64,000 nucleotides of DNA from Lasiodiplodia sp. COLG20 (GCA_009801085.1 VNWV01000021.1:1-64000); one strand, 5' to 3'; shown: positions 35,972 to 47,395, counted from the first letter of the stretch. Notes: generated by a model from the sequence alone, not told the origin. Made by a program: numbers and translations.

Positions 35972-36794
35972 ATGACTACTGCCCACAGACCCACGTTTGA
36001 CCCGGTACGCATAAGCATCCATAACTTCACGATAGGTCATTGTTAACAGTTCTCGCAGGCTCGAGGCAAGGATGCCCTCCGTGGGCCAGCCTACCACCAG
36101 CGCCTGCTCCCGGCGCATATGACCCTTAAGACCCGCCAACCGGGTCAGGGCGGTGTCGCGGATGAGCAACGTGATCTACGCGCAGAGCTCCTCAAGGCCG
36201 AAGCCGCACACTTTGCCAAGAAGAAGGGCGTCCCCGTCCCCAACGACGATGATGACGATGCGCCCGCCACCGCGAAGCGGCAACTGGAAGATGCACCGGC
36301 AGAAGATGGAATGGAAGAGGACGAGACACCGGAAGCGAAAAGACGCCGGCTCATATTAGAGGAGGCACGGGATGTAGATGCAGATTCAGATGGCTCTAGC
36401 AGCGAAAGCAGCGACGAGGAAGAAGATGACGATGACGAGGAAGACGAAACGGCCGAGCTGATGCGCGAGCTGGAGAAGATCAAGCGGGAGCGCGCCGAGC
36501 AAAAAGCCAGGGAGGAGGCTGAAAAGGCCGAGCAGGAACAGGAGGCCCGCGAATTCGAAATCGCCCGCGGTAACCCTCTGCTCAACCCTAAGGACTTCAA
36601 CGTCAAGCGCCGCTGGGACGACGATGTGGTTTTCAAGAACCAAGCACGCGGCGTCGATGATAAGAAGCCTAAGGAGTTCGTCAACGACCTTCTCCGCTCC
36701 GACTTCCACAAGCGCTTCATGGTAAGTTTCGGTCGTTCCCACGAGAGCTGAACAGCGCGCTGATGATTGATTCTAGAGTCGCTACGTGCGGTAA
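35972..36794 (+). CDS. CWC15: Spliceosome-associated protein Cwc15
   Basis: Three exons, 35972-36004, 36059-36721 and 36777-36794, give 237 residues. The N-terminus MTTAHRPTFDPARGK, followed by LKTRQPGQG, is diagnostic of the Cwf15/Cwc15 family. The middle is strongly acidic (D/E runs about 65-150), then a charged coiled-coil-like KIKRERAEQKAREEAEKAEQ segment. The conserved C-terminal block is NPLLNPKDFNVKRRWDDDVVFKNQ, ending SDFHKRFMSRYVR. The last exon is only 18 bases and encodes SRYVR plus stop. Cwc15 belongs to the Prp19/Cdc5 (NTC-related) complex of the active spliceosome and sits near the U2/U6 core. It is divergent from Rrp45. Confidence 0.95.
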
Positions 36795-37565
36795 TCCCGA
36801 AGAATTTGGTCATTATTTTATTTGGAGAAGCGACAGGCGTTCCGGGTACTCTGCATTTAAGGCGTTTACGGATGGTCCGCAAGTGGCTGTGCCTGGTAGT
36901 CGAGGCACGAGCCACACCTTTCAGCTGTACAAGGGTCATAGTGGCTGCCAGCTTGCGCCATTACAAGCATGCAAGCTCTTTCATGCGTATTTGGCGCAAT
37001 TGCTCGGGCGTAAGTGGAGAATCGATAATTAGTCCAAACAAAGGCTTCCACTATCCAGTAAATTGAGTGCCGTTCGTTGCGAAGATGATTGTGAAAGCCA
37101 TTTCTTTGTGGGGCTATCGGATGATGTAACCAGGCTGCCCCTCACTCGCCCATGTCTCTGCGTTATCAGCGATCAGCACCTATCCTCAGCGGAGGAGAGC
37201 CTTGTCCAGTGGAAGCGGCACGGCAGCCACAAATTGCATTACCAGGTTCACGCCTTCATCGTCATGGCGCTGCTCCCTTCCCCGCTTGGACCCTTCTCTG
37301 GCGTGAGAATGGCCTGGCCAGGCCCGAAGCACGCAAGCGCGGATGGCGTCCGCAACACTAAACCTGGCAATGCTCGGTCTTCAGCAGGGACAAAACAAGT
37401 GCGGGGATACATGGGGTCAATCTAGCTGAAAGCTATCCAACAGTCGGCCGTGCTTCCACCATGTGGCTCCCTATTGCATGCATTAGTCCGAGACATGAGG
37501 ACCATCCCAGCTGAGATGCATCTGATTTACCCGATGTGTCTGCGATATCCAAACCTGATTGTGAT
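36795..37565. other. Intergenic, no gene recognised
   Basis: Left part of the region between Cwc15 and the CsbD-like gene. A 120-residue plus-strand frame (37063-37425) has no domain and no splice partners. Confidence 0.45.
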
Positions 37566-37625
37566 CCAATTCTGCTATATATATGCCGTCCCGTTTCCTT
37601 ACATCTCTTAAAGAGACAGACCCCT
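37566..37625 (+). promoter_or_regulatory. Core promoter of the CsbD-like gene (CCAAT, TATA, STRE-like)
   Basis: A CCAAT box (37566-37570) is followed by tatatatat (37576-37584) and a CCCCT stress-response-like element (37621-37625), all within 135 bp of the start codon at 37699. A strong TATA with a CCCCT element suits a stress-induced, highly expressed gene. Presence of the motifs is seen directly; their function is inferred. Confidence 0.5.
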
Positions 37626-37698
37626 TCCTTCAAATCAGAACAAGTATATCTGCTTTTTGAAAAGACAAAAGAAAGCAAAGAGACATCAAATCAATACA

Positions 37699-38154
37699 AT
37701 GGTAAGAGCCTTTGCACACCAAATCTCTACACAAACTCACAACTTCTCATCCAGTCCGACTACGACGACACCTCCCGCTACGGCTCCGGCACCACCAGCG
37801 GCGGCCTTGGCTACGGCGACGACGACAACGACAACCAACGCACCGGCCTGCGCACGGGTAGCTCCAACGACCGCAGCGCCTACTCCGGCGGCAGCACCGA
37901 GTACGGCTCCGGCACGACCGGCGGCGCGGGTTTCGGCAACAAGACCTCGTCCAGCGGCTACGATCGCGACGAGTACGACAATTCCGGCCTCAGGACGGGT
38001 TCGCACGGGGAGACCGGCGCGTACTCGGGCGGGAGCGAGCGCTACGGCAGCGGGACGACGGGCGGCGCGGGATTCGGCAATAAGACGGGGAGCTTCGGTA
38101 GGAGCGACGGTGGTGAGGGAAAAGGTGGTGAGTTTGGCCTTTTTGTTTCATCTT

Positions 38155-38189
<35 letters not shown>

Positions 38190-38797
38190 GGTAGAAGAGA
38201 TGGCGACAAGGAGCGAGTTATGAAGGAAATGAAGCTGACGTACGGTGTGCAACAGACTCGACCGTCGGCAAGCTGATGGAGAAGGCCGGCAGCGTCCTGA
38301 AGAGCGACAAGCTCGAGGAGAAGGGTGCCGCGAAGCGCGAGGCTGCTGGGTTCGGCGGCCACGGCAACGACAGTTACGGCTCGACTTCATCGCGGCGCGA
38401 GGAAGGCGCGTTCGGCTCGTCCGGCGCTGGTCGCGGCGGGGACGACGCTTACGGCCGCGATGAGGATAGCTACGGTTCGAGCGCCCGCCGCGACCACGGA
38501 GCCGAATCATATGGCACCGGTCGCCGAGACGAAGACACGTTTGGACGCGGTGGTGGTCACAGCGACTCATATGGCTCGAGCACTCGCCGTGATGAGACCA
38601 CCAGCTCCTACGATTCCAGCCGTCGGGACGACGATGCGTTCGGTTCCTCGCGCACGCAGGTTGAGGACCGCTATGCTTCCACTAACAGCCGCGATAATGA
38701 CTATGGTCGGACGGATGCTGATCAGGACAGGCAGGCATTGGGCGGGTATGGGCGGGATGACAGCTATGGCGGTGCTAGCAGGAAGGACGACTATTAG
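37699..38797 (+). CDS. CsbD-like, Gly/Ser/Tyr-rich repetitive hydrophilic protein
   Basis: Three exons, 37699-37701, 37755-38127 and 38256-38797, give 305 residues. The first coding exon holds only the ATG, followed directly by gtaaga. Exon 2 encodes repeats of the form YGSGTTGGAGFGNKT, alternating with LRTGS and GAYSGGS units. Residues 127-158 (STVGKLMEKAGS, LKSDKLEEKGAAKREAAGF) resemble a CsbD-like domain, a small stress-associated helical motif known from bacteria and fungi. The rest is dominated by YGS, RRDE and DDAFG units, strongly hydrophilic and without hydrophobic core. A role as a stress hydrophilin or a condensate-forming or nucleic-acid-binding protein is inferred, not shown. Intron 2 carries a GA microsatellite. 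The upstream CCAAT/TATA/CCCCT arrangement suggests stress induction. Confidence 0.8.
38159..38186 (+). repeat. (GA)n microsatellite in intron 2 of the CsbD-like gene
   Basis: About 13 uninterrupted GA dinucleotides lie inside the 128-bp second intron (38128-38255), between the donor gtgagt and the branch-like gctgac. It should be length-polymorphic between strains. Confidence 0.95.
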
Positions 38798-39696
38798 TCC
38801 TTGAGTAATCTTTGCTGTAGAGAAGCCATTCATGAATTTCTTGTACCCTACTGAAATAGTTCGTGTGGATTAGGCTGAAGTGTTATATGTGTTATGGGCC
38901 AACGATGTTCTTCAAAAACAGTGACATGTCTGTAGGCAATAAAAACCGCATGTTGGACGCATATCAAAAAGCTCAAGTTCGAAAACCGGTCGAGGAAGAG
39001 TGGGCAATTAAAAAATGGGGGGAGAACTGTTATTCCCGTTCATCTGTGGGATCACAACTACCTTAAATACGGCGTTGGTTTTTCCCTGTTTTGCTCAAGT
39101 TGCGTTCAACGACCCGAGGGGCGATCGCCAGAAGCACTGCGGAGCCTTCTGGTTTCCGGTCCGTGCGGGATCTTTCACACTCGAGAGCACCGTTTACTTT
39201 TCTTTTTAGATGGGAATCCACAGGGGGAACAGCCAGCACCGCGGTGACAGGCCGGTTCCACTCTGCTATGCAGGACACATGTAATCCACCGATACTCAGC
39301 AAACCCGACAGATGACACGGACCACTTGGCTGAAATCGCTTTTAATGCCTTCATATTTGCCCGCCCAAGAAGGGAACGGTCACGTGCTGAATTACATTCA
39401 CCATCAACACTTCAAGCATACACACTCACCACGATGGACTAAAGCATGTCAGGCAGTCCACTCACTTTGCATAGTCCACATATGCGACTGAAAGCCCTCC
39501 GTTGCCCGGGGCAACTTCGTCATATCGGTCAGCAGATTGGAGTCGTCAACCTCTTGGTTTAAACTTGCCCACCTCTCCCCAACTCCTCCACTTGATCGCG
39601 TCGCACCTCACCTGCCTGACATCTCACTCGGGCCACCTACACATTCTCTCTCACCTTCCTTCCACACGTTCCAGCGAACTCATCTTCCTGGCCACT
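38798..39696. other. Intergenic with CT-rich leader
   Basis: About 0.9 kb. The right end (39540-39690) is C/T-rich and reads as the 5' leader of the next gene, even though the frame happens to be open from 39502. No gene is seen in the rest. Confidence 0.45.
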
Positions 39697-41067
39697 ATGG
39701 CAACCACCAAGAATTCCCACGAGCGCCTGCTAGCAGCGATCCGCCAATTCGCTCCAGTCGAGTCATTTATCCCAAGTTCGATCATGCCCCGCAAGAGCTC
39801 GTGTCCCAAGAAGCCTACGACAATCACTGGCGCTTACAGCGAGGACTCAGCCATTGCTCCGGTCGAAGAGTGGAACATAAAACTTTTGAACGCGATATTG
39901 AAGATCGCGAAGGAGGGCTTCCGTACCCAAGAGATCCGCAGCGCCATCGCCGCCCAAGCTCAGCTTCGCCATCGCAGCCTCTGCATCGACAACAACTTCC
40001 ATTCTGTCTGCGTATCGTCGGAAGACGTTGACCTTGCAAGACAGGCCCTCACGATCCAGCAGGACAGTAACCACAGCGACTCTTCCAGCTCAACCAACAG
40101 CATCGCGGGTAGTAGTACTGACACTGAGGGCAAGGCGAAGGAAGATGTGGTGTTTGGCATGTACGAGCTCACCGCTGGTCTTCCTGCGTCTCGGATCAAG
40201 AAACTCATCGCGCGATTCGACGGCAACCCGAAACCCATCATCACAGAGGACCGCAATCACATAGTCGCCACCTGCAAGTTGCTTCTCCGCACGCTCATCC
40301 GTCAGGTCAAAGAGATGATTTGTGAGGATGCGACCGGCCACCCGCTCGTATTCGAGCACGAGTCGGAGCTGAACCACGACATCGGTCGCATCGTGCACCG
40401 CGCCAGGGTCGCCGGGCTACTACGCAAGGAAACCGATATCTCAAGTGCGGAGGAAGACTTCCCGAAGGGTCGCAACGACGACTGCTACATGGCATACAGA
40501 GGCTTCAGAGCCCTCAACGTGACACAGATTGTGTAAGCCGTTCTTCCCGAAACACCTTTCTCCCGCCCTTTCAATGCCTTCCTTTCCGCGCTTCCTCTTA
40601 CAGTTGGCAATGAAGCAAATGGGCGAGGATTCACTATTATTTTGCCACAGTCCCCTCCCATCCTTCAATCAAATACTCCATGGCCCAAATCACGTTCTTG
40701 AACAGCGTCATCTTGCTAACCACACATTCTCTCCCATAATAGCCGGTTCCTGGAAGGTCGCACGGGTATCCGCTTCGTACCCGTCTCGCTTTTCTCCCGT
40801 TATGTCGCTTTCTACGATTGGCCGGAGTCCGAACGCAACAAGTACCGCCAGCCGCTGATCAAGCACCTCTCCGATCTTCCTCTCAACGTCGGCTACATTG
40901 AAGACTTGCGCGGCCTTAGCAGCAGCGGCGGTGGCGGTAGTCGCATTTTCTGGTATTGGGCCGATGTGCGCCAAGAGCTGGGTCTGACCGGCGAGGACTG
41001 TGACGACGAAGGTTCCGTTGATAGCCTTTGCGTCCACGTGAAAGAAGCGTGGTTCGAGAATGCTTGA
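39697..41067 (+). CDS. Unrecognised 386-residue protein, two exons
   Basis: Two exons, 39697-40532 and 40743-41067, give 386 residues with the frame preserved across a 210-bp intron (donor gtaagc, tgctaac branch site, acceptor taatag). Without the intron the first part stops one codon after the donor. I do not recognise the family. It looks like a folded soluble protein, with a Ser-rich linker (about 128-146) between an N-terminal helical part (EEWNIKLLNAILKIAKEGF) and a second part with VFGMYELTAGLPASRIKKLI. The second exon contributes RFLEGRTGIRFVPVS, SRYVAFYDWPESERNKYRQ and GGGGSRIFWYWADVRQEL. No signal peptide, membrane segment or catalytic motif is visible. It is probably lineage-restricted. 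The C/T-rich sequence before the ATG supports the chosen start. Confidence 0.75.
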
Positions 41068-41841
41068 GGAAGAAGGCGGGATGTGAGAAGCTGAAGCTCT
41101 TTCCTCTTCCTCTTGTCGTCAAAACACACCTCTTCATGGCTGGGCTGGGGCATGGTCCGTTTATTCAAGACTGGCCCTCGATATCCAACCGCCTCTCTAC
41201 TTCCCTTTTCACCTTTCTTGTCTTCCTTTTTTTCCCCTTTTGTCTTGGTCCGAATAATGCCATGCCGATTATTACTCGATCGGCTGGCGGATCTCATACT
41301 CTTCTTTTCCTTTTGGTTCTGAAGACATGGCCCGAATGAAGGCTTGTGATTTCTCAGAATCATGATCCTTGGGTACTGTCCGTTTTACTTCTTTTGTTCT
41401 TCTTTGATGCGTCCTAGCAAGGTGTTCAGGCGTGCTGGAGGGCCACTGAAGGGAAAATTAAAAACACACCAGAATCACAACAACATCCCAGGTACTACTT
41501 AGAGTAGGCAAAAATCAATTGAATAAAAGCCATACAGAGGAATAATGCTAACAGTTCCCTTATAACCGCGGGCAGTTGATGATTGATTCGGGAGGAAAAG
41601 GAGAGATTGATCCATGCACGCGCACCCTCACTGCGTAATTTAGACTGCAGCCTCTCTCTGCAGGTGTGGGCGGGTTCGGATCATGTAATGGCTCTTCTGT
41701 TCTTCACTTTTAGCAAGCAAGAAAGTCGTCTGTGATACCCACCGAGGAATGCTTGCAGGAATCAGCGGGTGCAGGAGCACAACACACATTCATAATTAAT
41801 GGAAGAGTCCAAAAGGCCGCGTAAAAGCGAAGAAGCCGCAT
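41068..41841. other. Convergent intergenic region
   Basis: About 0.77 kb between the ends of the unrecognised protein gene and the PTH11-like gene. T-rich just after the plus-strand stop. Nothing further seen. Confidence 0.5.
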
Positions 41842-44223
41842 TCACACCATAACCACCGCCGACGCTGCGCCCTCACTTCTCGTCAGACGCGAACGACACC
41901 ACCGCTTGTAGTACCCATCCGCTGAACTGAAACTGCTCTTGCTCCTCCTACTCCTCACGACATCTCTACCATCACCACTCCCGTCGTTGTCGTGCCCCGA
42001 CGACGCGTTGCCCGCGCCTGCAGCAGCACCACCACCATCATCTGTACCACCGACACCGCCAGTCCGTTTCTGCCCCACCTCGCAATACGACGGCAAAGCA
42101 ACCGAAGGCGACGAACAGCACGTTAACGCCGCTATCCTCGGCGTCTCCCGTCGCACGAAGCGTAGCGGCGGCAGCGGGGGCGACGCTCGTTGCAGCAGCA
42201 GCAGCCGTTGCTGGCGCTCTCTCGCCATCATCACCGGCGGCTCTTCCGTCGTCGTCGTCGTCGTTGTTGGCAGCAGCTCTCCTGCCGCCGTTGTCCGCCT
42301 CGACGACGAGCTCTCCGATGCCGTCAGACGACCCTCTCCCTCCGCCGCCCGCCTCTTCTTCCTCTGACTCCGACGCTTGAAGCTGGGCCGCCTGCTCCCC
42401 CACATGTGAGCCTGGAAGTAGTTCTCCAAGCTGATGTCTGAGAAGGGTGACATGGCGTCCAGCATGGTGTCTTCGTCGTCGCCGTTGTCGTCGGTGTGCA
42501 GCAGGGGCGGGCGGAAGGGGTAGAAAGTCTCTCCCTCGATCCCGACGTTCATTGTCGGCCGGTTGTCGCCGCCGCCGCCACCACCATCGCTGCTGCTGCT
42601 GCTGGGATCGAGTAGGTCCACGGCGCCGAGCTCGAGGTCCGAGTCGATTGCCGGGTGCGAGCTGCGGCGGCGGTAGAGGTAAGAAGCTGCTATGTTGTCG
42701 ACGCTGGTCGCCAGCGTGGTCGTGCGGTCGTCTTGCTGGTAGTGGCGGCCGTTATTGATGTCAAGGGACCGGCTGTTCTGAGAGGCAGGCGATTTACTGT
42801 TCACCGGGATTGTGGCGTTGGTGTTGTTCCCGTTGGTGTTCGTCCTGGAGGTGTGGAGGCCCAGGCGGCGGAAGATGATTTTCATGAGCGGGTTGAGCGT
42901 TGGGATGCAGGCGGCGACGATGCCGATGGTGGTTTCGACTTGCGACCAGAGGGGGATCAGGGCCCAGCGCCTGCGTGGTGTTCTGAGGTTAGCTATCAGG
43001 TATATAGGTAGGACGGTCGATTGATTGGGTGTTGGCGAACGTTGTTGATGTGAGTTGAGAACTAAGGCTAGGAATTGGTAATGAGAGGAAACACGCACCA
43101 AGATGTGTCTCTTGTGATCCAGTTCCCTCGGTCCATGTAAGATTGCGTGACATGTACGTTCCGAACTATGGAGGCGACGACCGGGATGAGGCCCGCCAGA
43201 AACATTACAGCGATTGCCAGCTTCTGATTGATGTGCATCTGCAACTTGTAGACGAGTGGGACCGGGAGGAGGAAAAGGAGGATGTCGGTCAGTGTGTTCA
43301 AGTAACTGGTGACCATGACCCAGAGGCCAATGTCGATGCAGCCTTTTGGTTGATTTTGCACTTCCCAGAAACGACGGACAGGTTGGCATTGAGCGATATG
43401 TACCTGCTAAAGTCAATAGCAGCATAATTGGTGATGATGTATGAAGCTTACAGCTATATTGATAAGAAAGCGGATGGTGACGAAGCTTATGACGCCCCAA
43501 ACACAACGACGGCACGCCTTCCCAAATGTTGCCGCTCCACGCATGATACGTAGAATTAAGCAGCAGACGGATAAGTGGATGGCGCTGTTGGTATTTAGCT
43601 GATTGTGGGGTGCTCATGACTCATTGAGACTCACAAGATGGTGAAGAAAGATGTCAGTTGAAAGACCCATCGGTACTGGTTCGTGATCAGTTACTTAGGT
43701 AATATGCGCCCGATAAGCATAAAGATTGCTCGAAGAAGTCTCACCAGTTGGGACTTGTTGAGTTGCTTTATGGGCAACTCATAAGCATGCTTTCCCCAGC
43801 CACTGGCAACCTGTGCCAGCATCATTGCCGTTGCAATTATGCAAAATAGCTGAAGGGGTTGAGAAAAATTTCCAGAAGAAGTGGGCATTCGGCGTCATAC
43901 CATAGCAGCGAGTATAAAGTAATCGTCTGGACCGCGGACTCCAGAAACCTTGCATCGGACGTACAGGCTGCGCAAAACGATGAGAATTGATGAAGTGCGA
44001 GACCGCGATCGGACGGATACCGCACCGAATGACAACGAAGAGAAACGCCCAGATGCATAGAGCGACACTAGACCGGCTGATAAATGTGCCTTGACTAGGC
44101 GTAGGTGATACAAGTCTGATGCCGCATTAACGGAGAGCACGAGCGCCAAAATGCACTCGGTTTGTCTCACGGATCATCTCCAGCAGCCTGCCTCTCATGC
44201 TGGTTGGCGGTCTGAGCAGGCAT
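41842..44223 (-). CDS. PTH11-type seven-transmembrane receptor (fungal rhodopsin-like domain)
   Basis: Eight minus-strand exons, 44223-44171, 44115-44026, 43967-43901, 43849-43745, 43675-43635, 43584-43452, 43406-43099 and 42970-41842, join in frame to 641 residues. Seven hydrophobic helices result: VALCIWAFLFVVIRLYV, DDYFILAAMLFCIIAT, WVFQLTSFFTIFAIHL, RCVWGVISFVTIRFLI, WVMVTSYLNTLTDILLFLLP, LAIAVMFLAGLIPVVASIV and VETTIGIVAACIPTLNPLM. Family marks include RLYVR before a G-DDYF, an AQCQPVRRFW loop and the RDTSW...SQVETTIG run. There is no CFEM domain. The roughly 350-residue cytoplasmic tail is acidic and low-complexity, with Ser, Gly and Thr runs. Such receptors sit in the plasma membrane and sense surfaces or nutrients; Pth11 signals through cAMP. 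Exon 1 is the least certain, being fixed only by frame and splice sites. Confidence 0.85.
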
Positions 44224-44700
44224 AAGGCTGGAGGAAGAAGAAGGCGCAGTGCTCGAAGTACAGGCTTCTTGGCAAGGTGAGCGGCGTATACTCCGAGCGT
44301 TCCATGGTTCCATAGGTCAAGAAATAGGTGAGCAAAAGGGCATGTCGTAGAGGATTTCAGGGTCGTAAAAATGTGTGAACAGACTTCGCCGTTGACCTGT
44401 TGGAAAATGTTCCTATGCGCAGTTGTAGAGAAACCACGGGCGCCAAGAATTTGGTCCGGGTGTGCCTTCCATTCAGCGAGTGCCGCGAGGAAGTACTGCC
44501 TGACTTCTACCTGGCTCAATTTTCCGGGACCTGCTGGGGGTGCCAATCTCGTAGTAGTATTAATCATGACATCGTTGTTGTCCAAGTCCCAGCGTTTGCG
44601 AAGCGGGATACATTATGCATTACGCATTATTCGGTGCTGGAGCCCGTTTTTGAAAAACTAAGACCACACAGCAAGCTTGAACTAAAACAGGCAGCGCAAC
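44224..44700. promoter_or_regulatory. Spacer between the regulator and the receptor
   Basis: These 477 bp lie between the stop of the Zn2Cys6 gene and the start of the receptor gene, both minus strand. A 152-residue frame (44127-44585, minus) crosses it, but its N-terminal half has no domain. If transcribed, it would be the receptor's 5' leader or an alternative N-terminus. Confidence 0.4.
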
Positions 44701-47395
44701 CTAGAGTAAACCAAAGTTTCCATCCTGTTGATTCCCCATGACCGAAACGAACGACTCCAGGTCGAGATTGGACAGGTCAAAGTTCCAATCCATGGAAGGC
44801 CATGAGGCATCCAGAACGTCGCTCGAAACGCTTGGTGCACGTTGCTCGAACGAGCCAAAGCCCGGTGGCGTCTCCAAATCTGGTTGACAAGGGTCTGTAC
44901 CAGGCACCATTCCGGGTGCGGAAGCAGCGGATATGCCATCCCCGCCAACGTATTTTGGCTGCTCGGATCCACTTATACCTGGTAGTCCGTGAAAACCTTC
45001 CATGCTTTGAGGAATGGGTTCGGTCAAACCAGTCAGCATTTCGACCTTGCCGCGCATTTCATCAATTGCTGCAATTATGCTGACAATAGGTTCTCGTGGG
45101 TGGATCTGTCGCAATGCGCGAATGCCGCGGTTGATGTATCGAATGTGGCGACGAGTGGCGTTTCTATCATGAAGTGCAGCTAGTATCAACACGAAGCATG
45201 CACTCTCAAGAAAGAAGCAATTGTTGTAAACGCCCTTGAATCCGTCAGCTCTTACTCCACAAGGGTATTGATCATTAGGCTTACCTCGGCACCAGGTCCG
45301 GTCGCGAAGACAATCTCACCTAGCATCACTATCGAGCGAGCCGCATCTACAGTGTGCTCACAAGCCTCCAACAATGGGGGGATGTTGAAAGGGTTGGATT
45401 TTGAATCGTTGTCTTTTCCCTCGGCTTCACCACGTCTCTTCAGCTCGACGAAGAGAAGTAGGAAAGGACGAAACGTGAGAAGAAGCGTGTAGAAATACAC
45501 TTGTTGCGATTAGCTGAATGAAGCTGCGGCGCTTATTGGAAGTCTTGTGCTGTCGAGCAGATGGTCATGGTGTGGTTGCAAGCTGGGCAGCTGGCACGGT
45601 TGGTTGGAAAAGAATTTGCCCTCCCCAGATCTGCCTCACCGGACATACACTACTCCATACGGGCAGCTGAAGCAAGCGCCAGGATGTAGATGTAAATTGA
45701 AAATTATACAAAGACATCGTGGCATGCACTTCTACTACCTACGTAAGTAGGAAGAGTGTAGCGTCCTCCGCGGAACTTAGAGGGATCAAACCTTCTACAA
45801 CCCACCGTGCTGGCATAGTGGAAGGTGCGTCGAGGAGCAACGGTACAGGAGTAGCATATGAGTAAGGTACAATACTCACAGTAAGAAATGACCGCGCGGG
45901 TGACGAAGTGCTCATCTCTTTCAGTCCCGAGATGGAGCCCGAGGCTGAAGCCGAGATCTTCCTTGACTGTCTGGGCGAAACTACGCAGCTTGTTGCGGAT
46001 GCGATGGGCATGTTTTAAATCCGCGCTGACGGATGAGTCGTGATGGTTGTAAAAATGCTGGACGCTGCGTAATAGTTCTGAAACTGTAACCAGCGCTGAC
46101 ATGAACGATGGGCGTTCTGGTTGAGAAAGCCCAATGTCCTGTAGCGAAAGCGACGATGGTCTCCCGAGTCCGGAGCATATAAGACTAGAGGGAAGGGCGT
46201 TAGAGGGAGCTTGACCGGCGGTGCAGCAAATCGGTGAATACAAACCTTTCGAAGTAGAATAGGCTCCAGCAGGTCAGACTTGCTTCAGAAGACTCCGTGA
46301 GGGACTGGCGGCTGGTCGGACTTCCTCTGTGCATGCCCGTCGCAAATGCTTTACGAATAGCGCTGCCAATGTACAGGTAGCTCGAGTTTGGGTTTCCTAC
46401 AATGAACTCGCAATATGCGTGTCTCAGAGGTCAGCTCAATTGTTGCTCGGCAAGTTGAGTGGTGGGACTTATCATGAGCAGTGCAATTTGGACAGCACGC
46501 AGGTTGACGACATGTAGAAGGGACTCGGCTTCTGTCCGGGCTTGAGCTAACAGCGTTTTCCTCCACAATTCGTGCTGGCTAGGACAAGCACCTATTGCCA
46601 TAACGACAATGACCAATGCTCTCTCTGACGGTTCAATCTTTGCGTCGTCGCCATATCCGTACAGCCTCTCGAAATTGGTGCAAAGCTGCTCGGTGGAGAG
46701 AAAGGGAAGATGAAGATGGACAGTGGAGAGGTAATTATGCAGGAAAGTACGGGCGAGTTCATGCCTCAGAAACATGGGATTGGTCTCGCGCTGACCGGGA
46801 GTGTTTCCAAAGGCAAGGCCTTGGTACTTGTAAACATCGATGCTTTCGTTTCCATTCTGAACCTCCTCGACATGGGCGCCGGGGTGGGGCACCTCTTCGT
46901 GAGCGGTCAGGTGGGTGTGGAGGTGTTGCAAAAAGGAGAAGTTGGAGGAGGAGCCATAGTATAGCTGCAAGACGCAAGAGGGTGAGTCGGCGGGCACATG
47001 AGTAGCGCGGATGTTCTTGTAGATGTGATAGCGCGGAGGGGCCTCCGAGAAAGCCGAAGAGTCGCCATGGCTGCTCTCGCGGTCGGCAGTGACGTCGCGA
47101 TCCTCCTCCGACTTGGAGGGCTCCTGTGCGACCTGGAGGCCGGGGGTCGGAGCAGGGTTGGTGGAAGTGCGGCCAGTGCGACGGCGGATAAAGGACCTGT
47201 ACGAGCAGACCGTGTTGCGCCTGCTACACACGTTGCATGGGCTGAGGCCGTTGCATTTCTGCTTTCTCCTGCGGCATTCCTCGCACGCCTTGGAGATCTT
47301 GGGGCCGCGGAGCGAGGCTGCGGCTGCGGTCAGCACGTGAACAAGCGGTGTATACGGCGCAGGCGCACAGTACCTGCCGGCAGAGGCTCGTCCAT
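44701..47395 (-). CDS. Zn2Cys6 fungal-type transcription factor
   Basis: Six minus-strand exons, 47395-47374, 47323-46469, 46396-46246, 46184-45880, 45499-45285 and 45234-44701, give 693 residues in frame. The binuclear zinc cluster is at residues 21-47 (C-EE-C-RRRKQK-C-NGLSP-C-NV-C-SRRNTV-C), followed by a basic linker. The fungal transcription-factor middle domain follows: HNYLSTVHLHLPFL, RALVIVVMAIGA, then NPNSSYLYIGSAIRKAFATGMH, then CSGLGRPSSLS. An acidic, proline-containing C-terminus could activate transcription. I start at MDEPLPAA because a 50-bp intron then joins it directly to the zinc cluster; a longer unspliced frame opens upstream at 47522. Intron 2 has the unusual donor gtccca, and intron 4 is long (380 bp). 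It is divergent from the aspartic protease and directly upstream of the receptor gene. Confidence 0.85.

Noticed and set aside
41842..43617. A single 591-residue minus-strand frame starting MSTPQSAKYQQ
   Set aside because: It reads through three introns of the receptor gene. Its first 220 residues have no membrane helices, whereas the spliced model gives seven.
44127..44585. 152-residue minus-strand frame upstream of the receptor
   Set aside because: No domain. The receptor's N-terminus is better explained by a short first exon at 44223-44171 in another frame, with splice phase matching.
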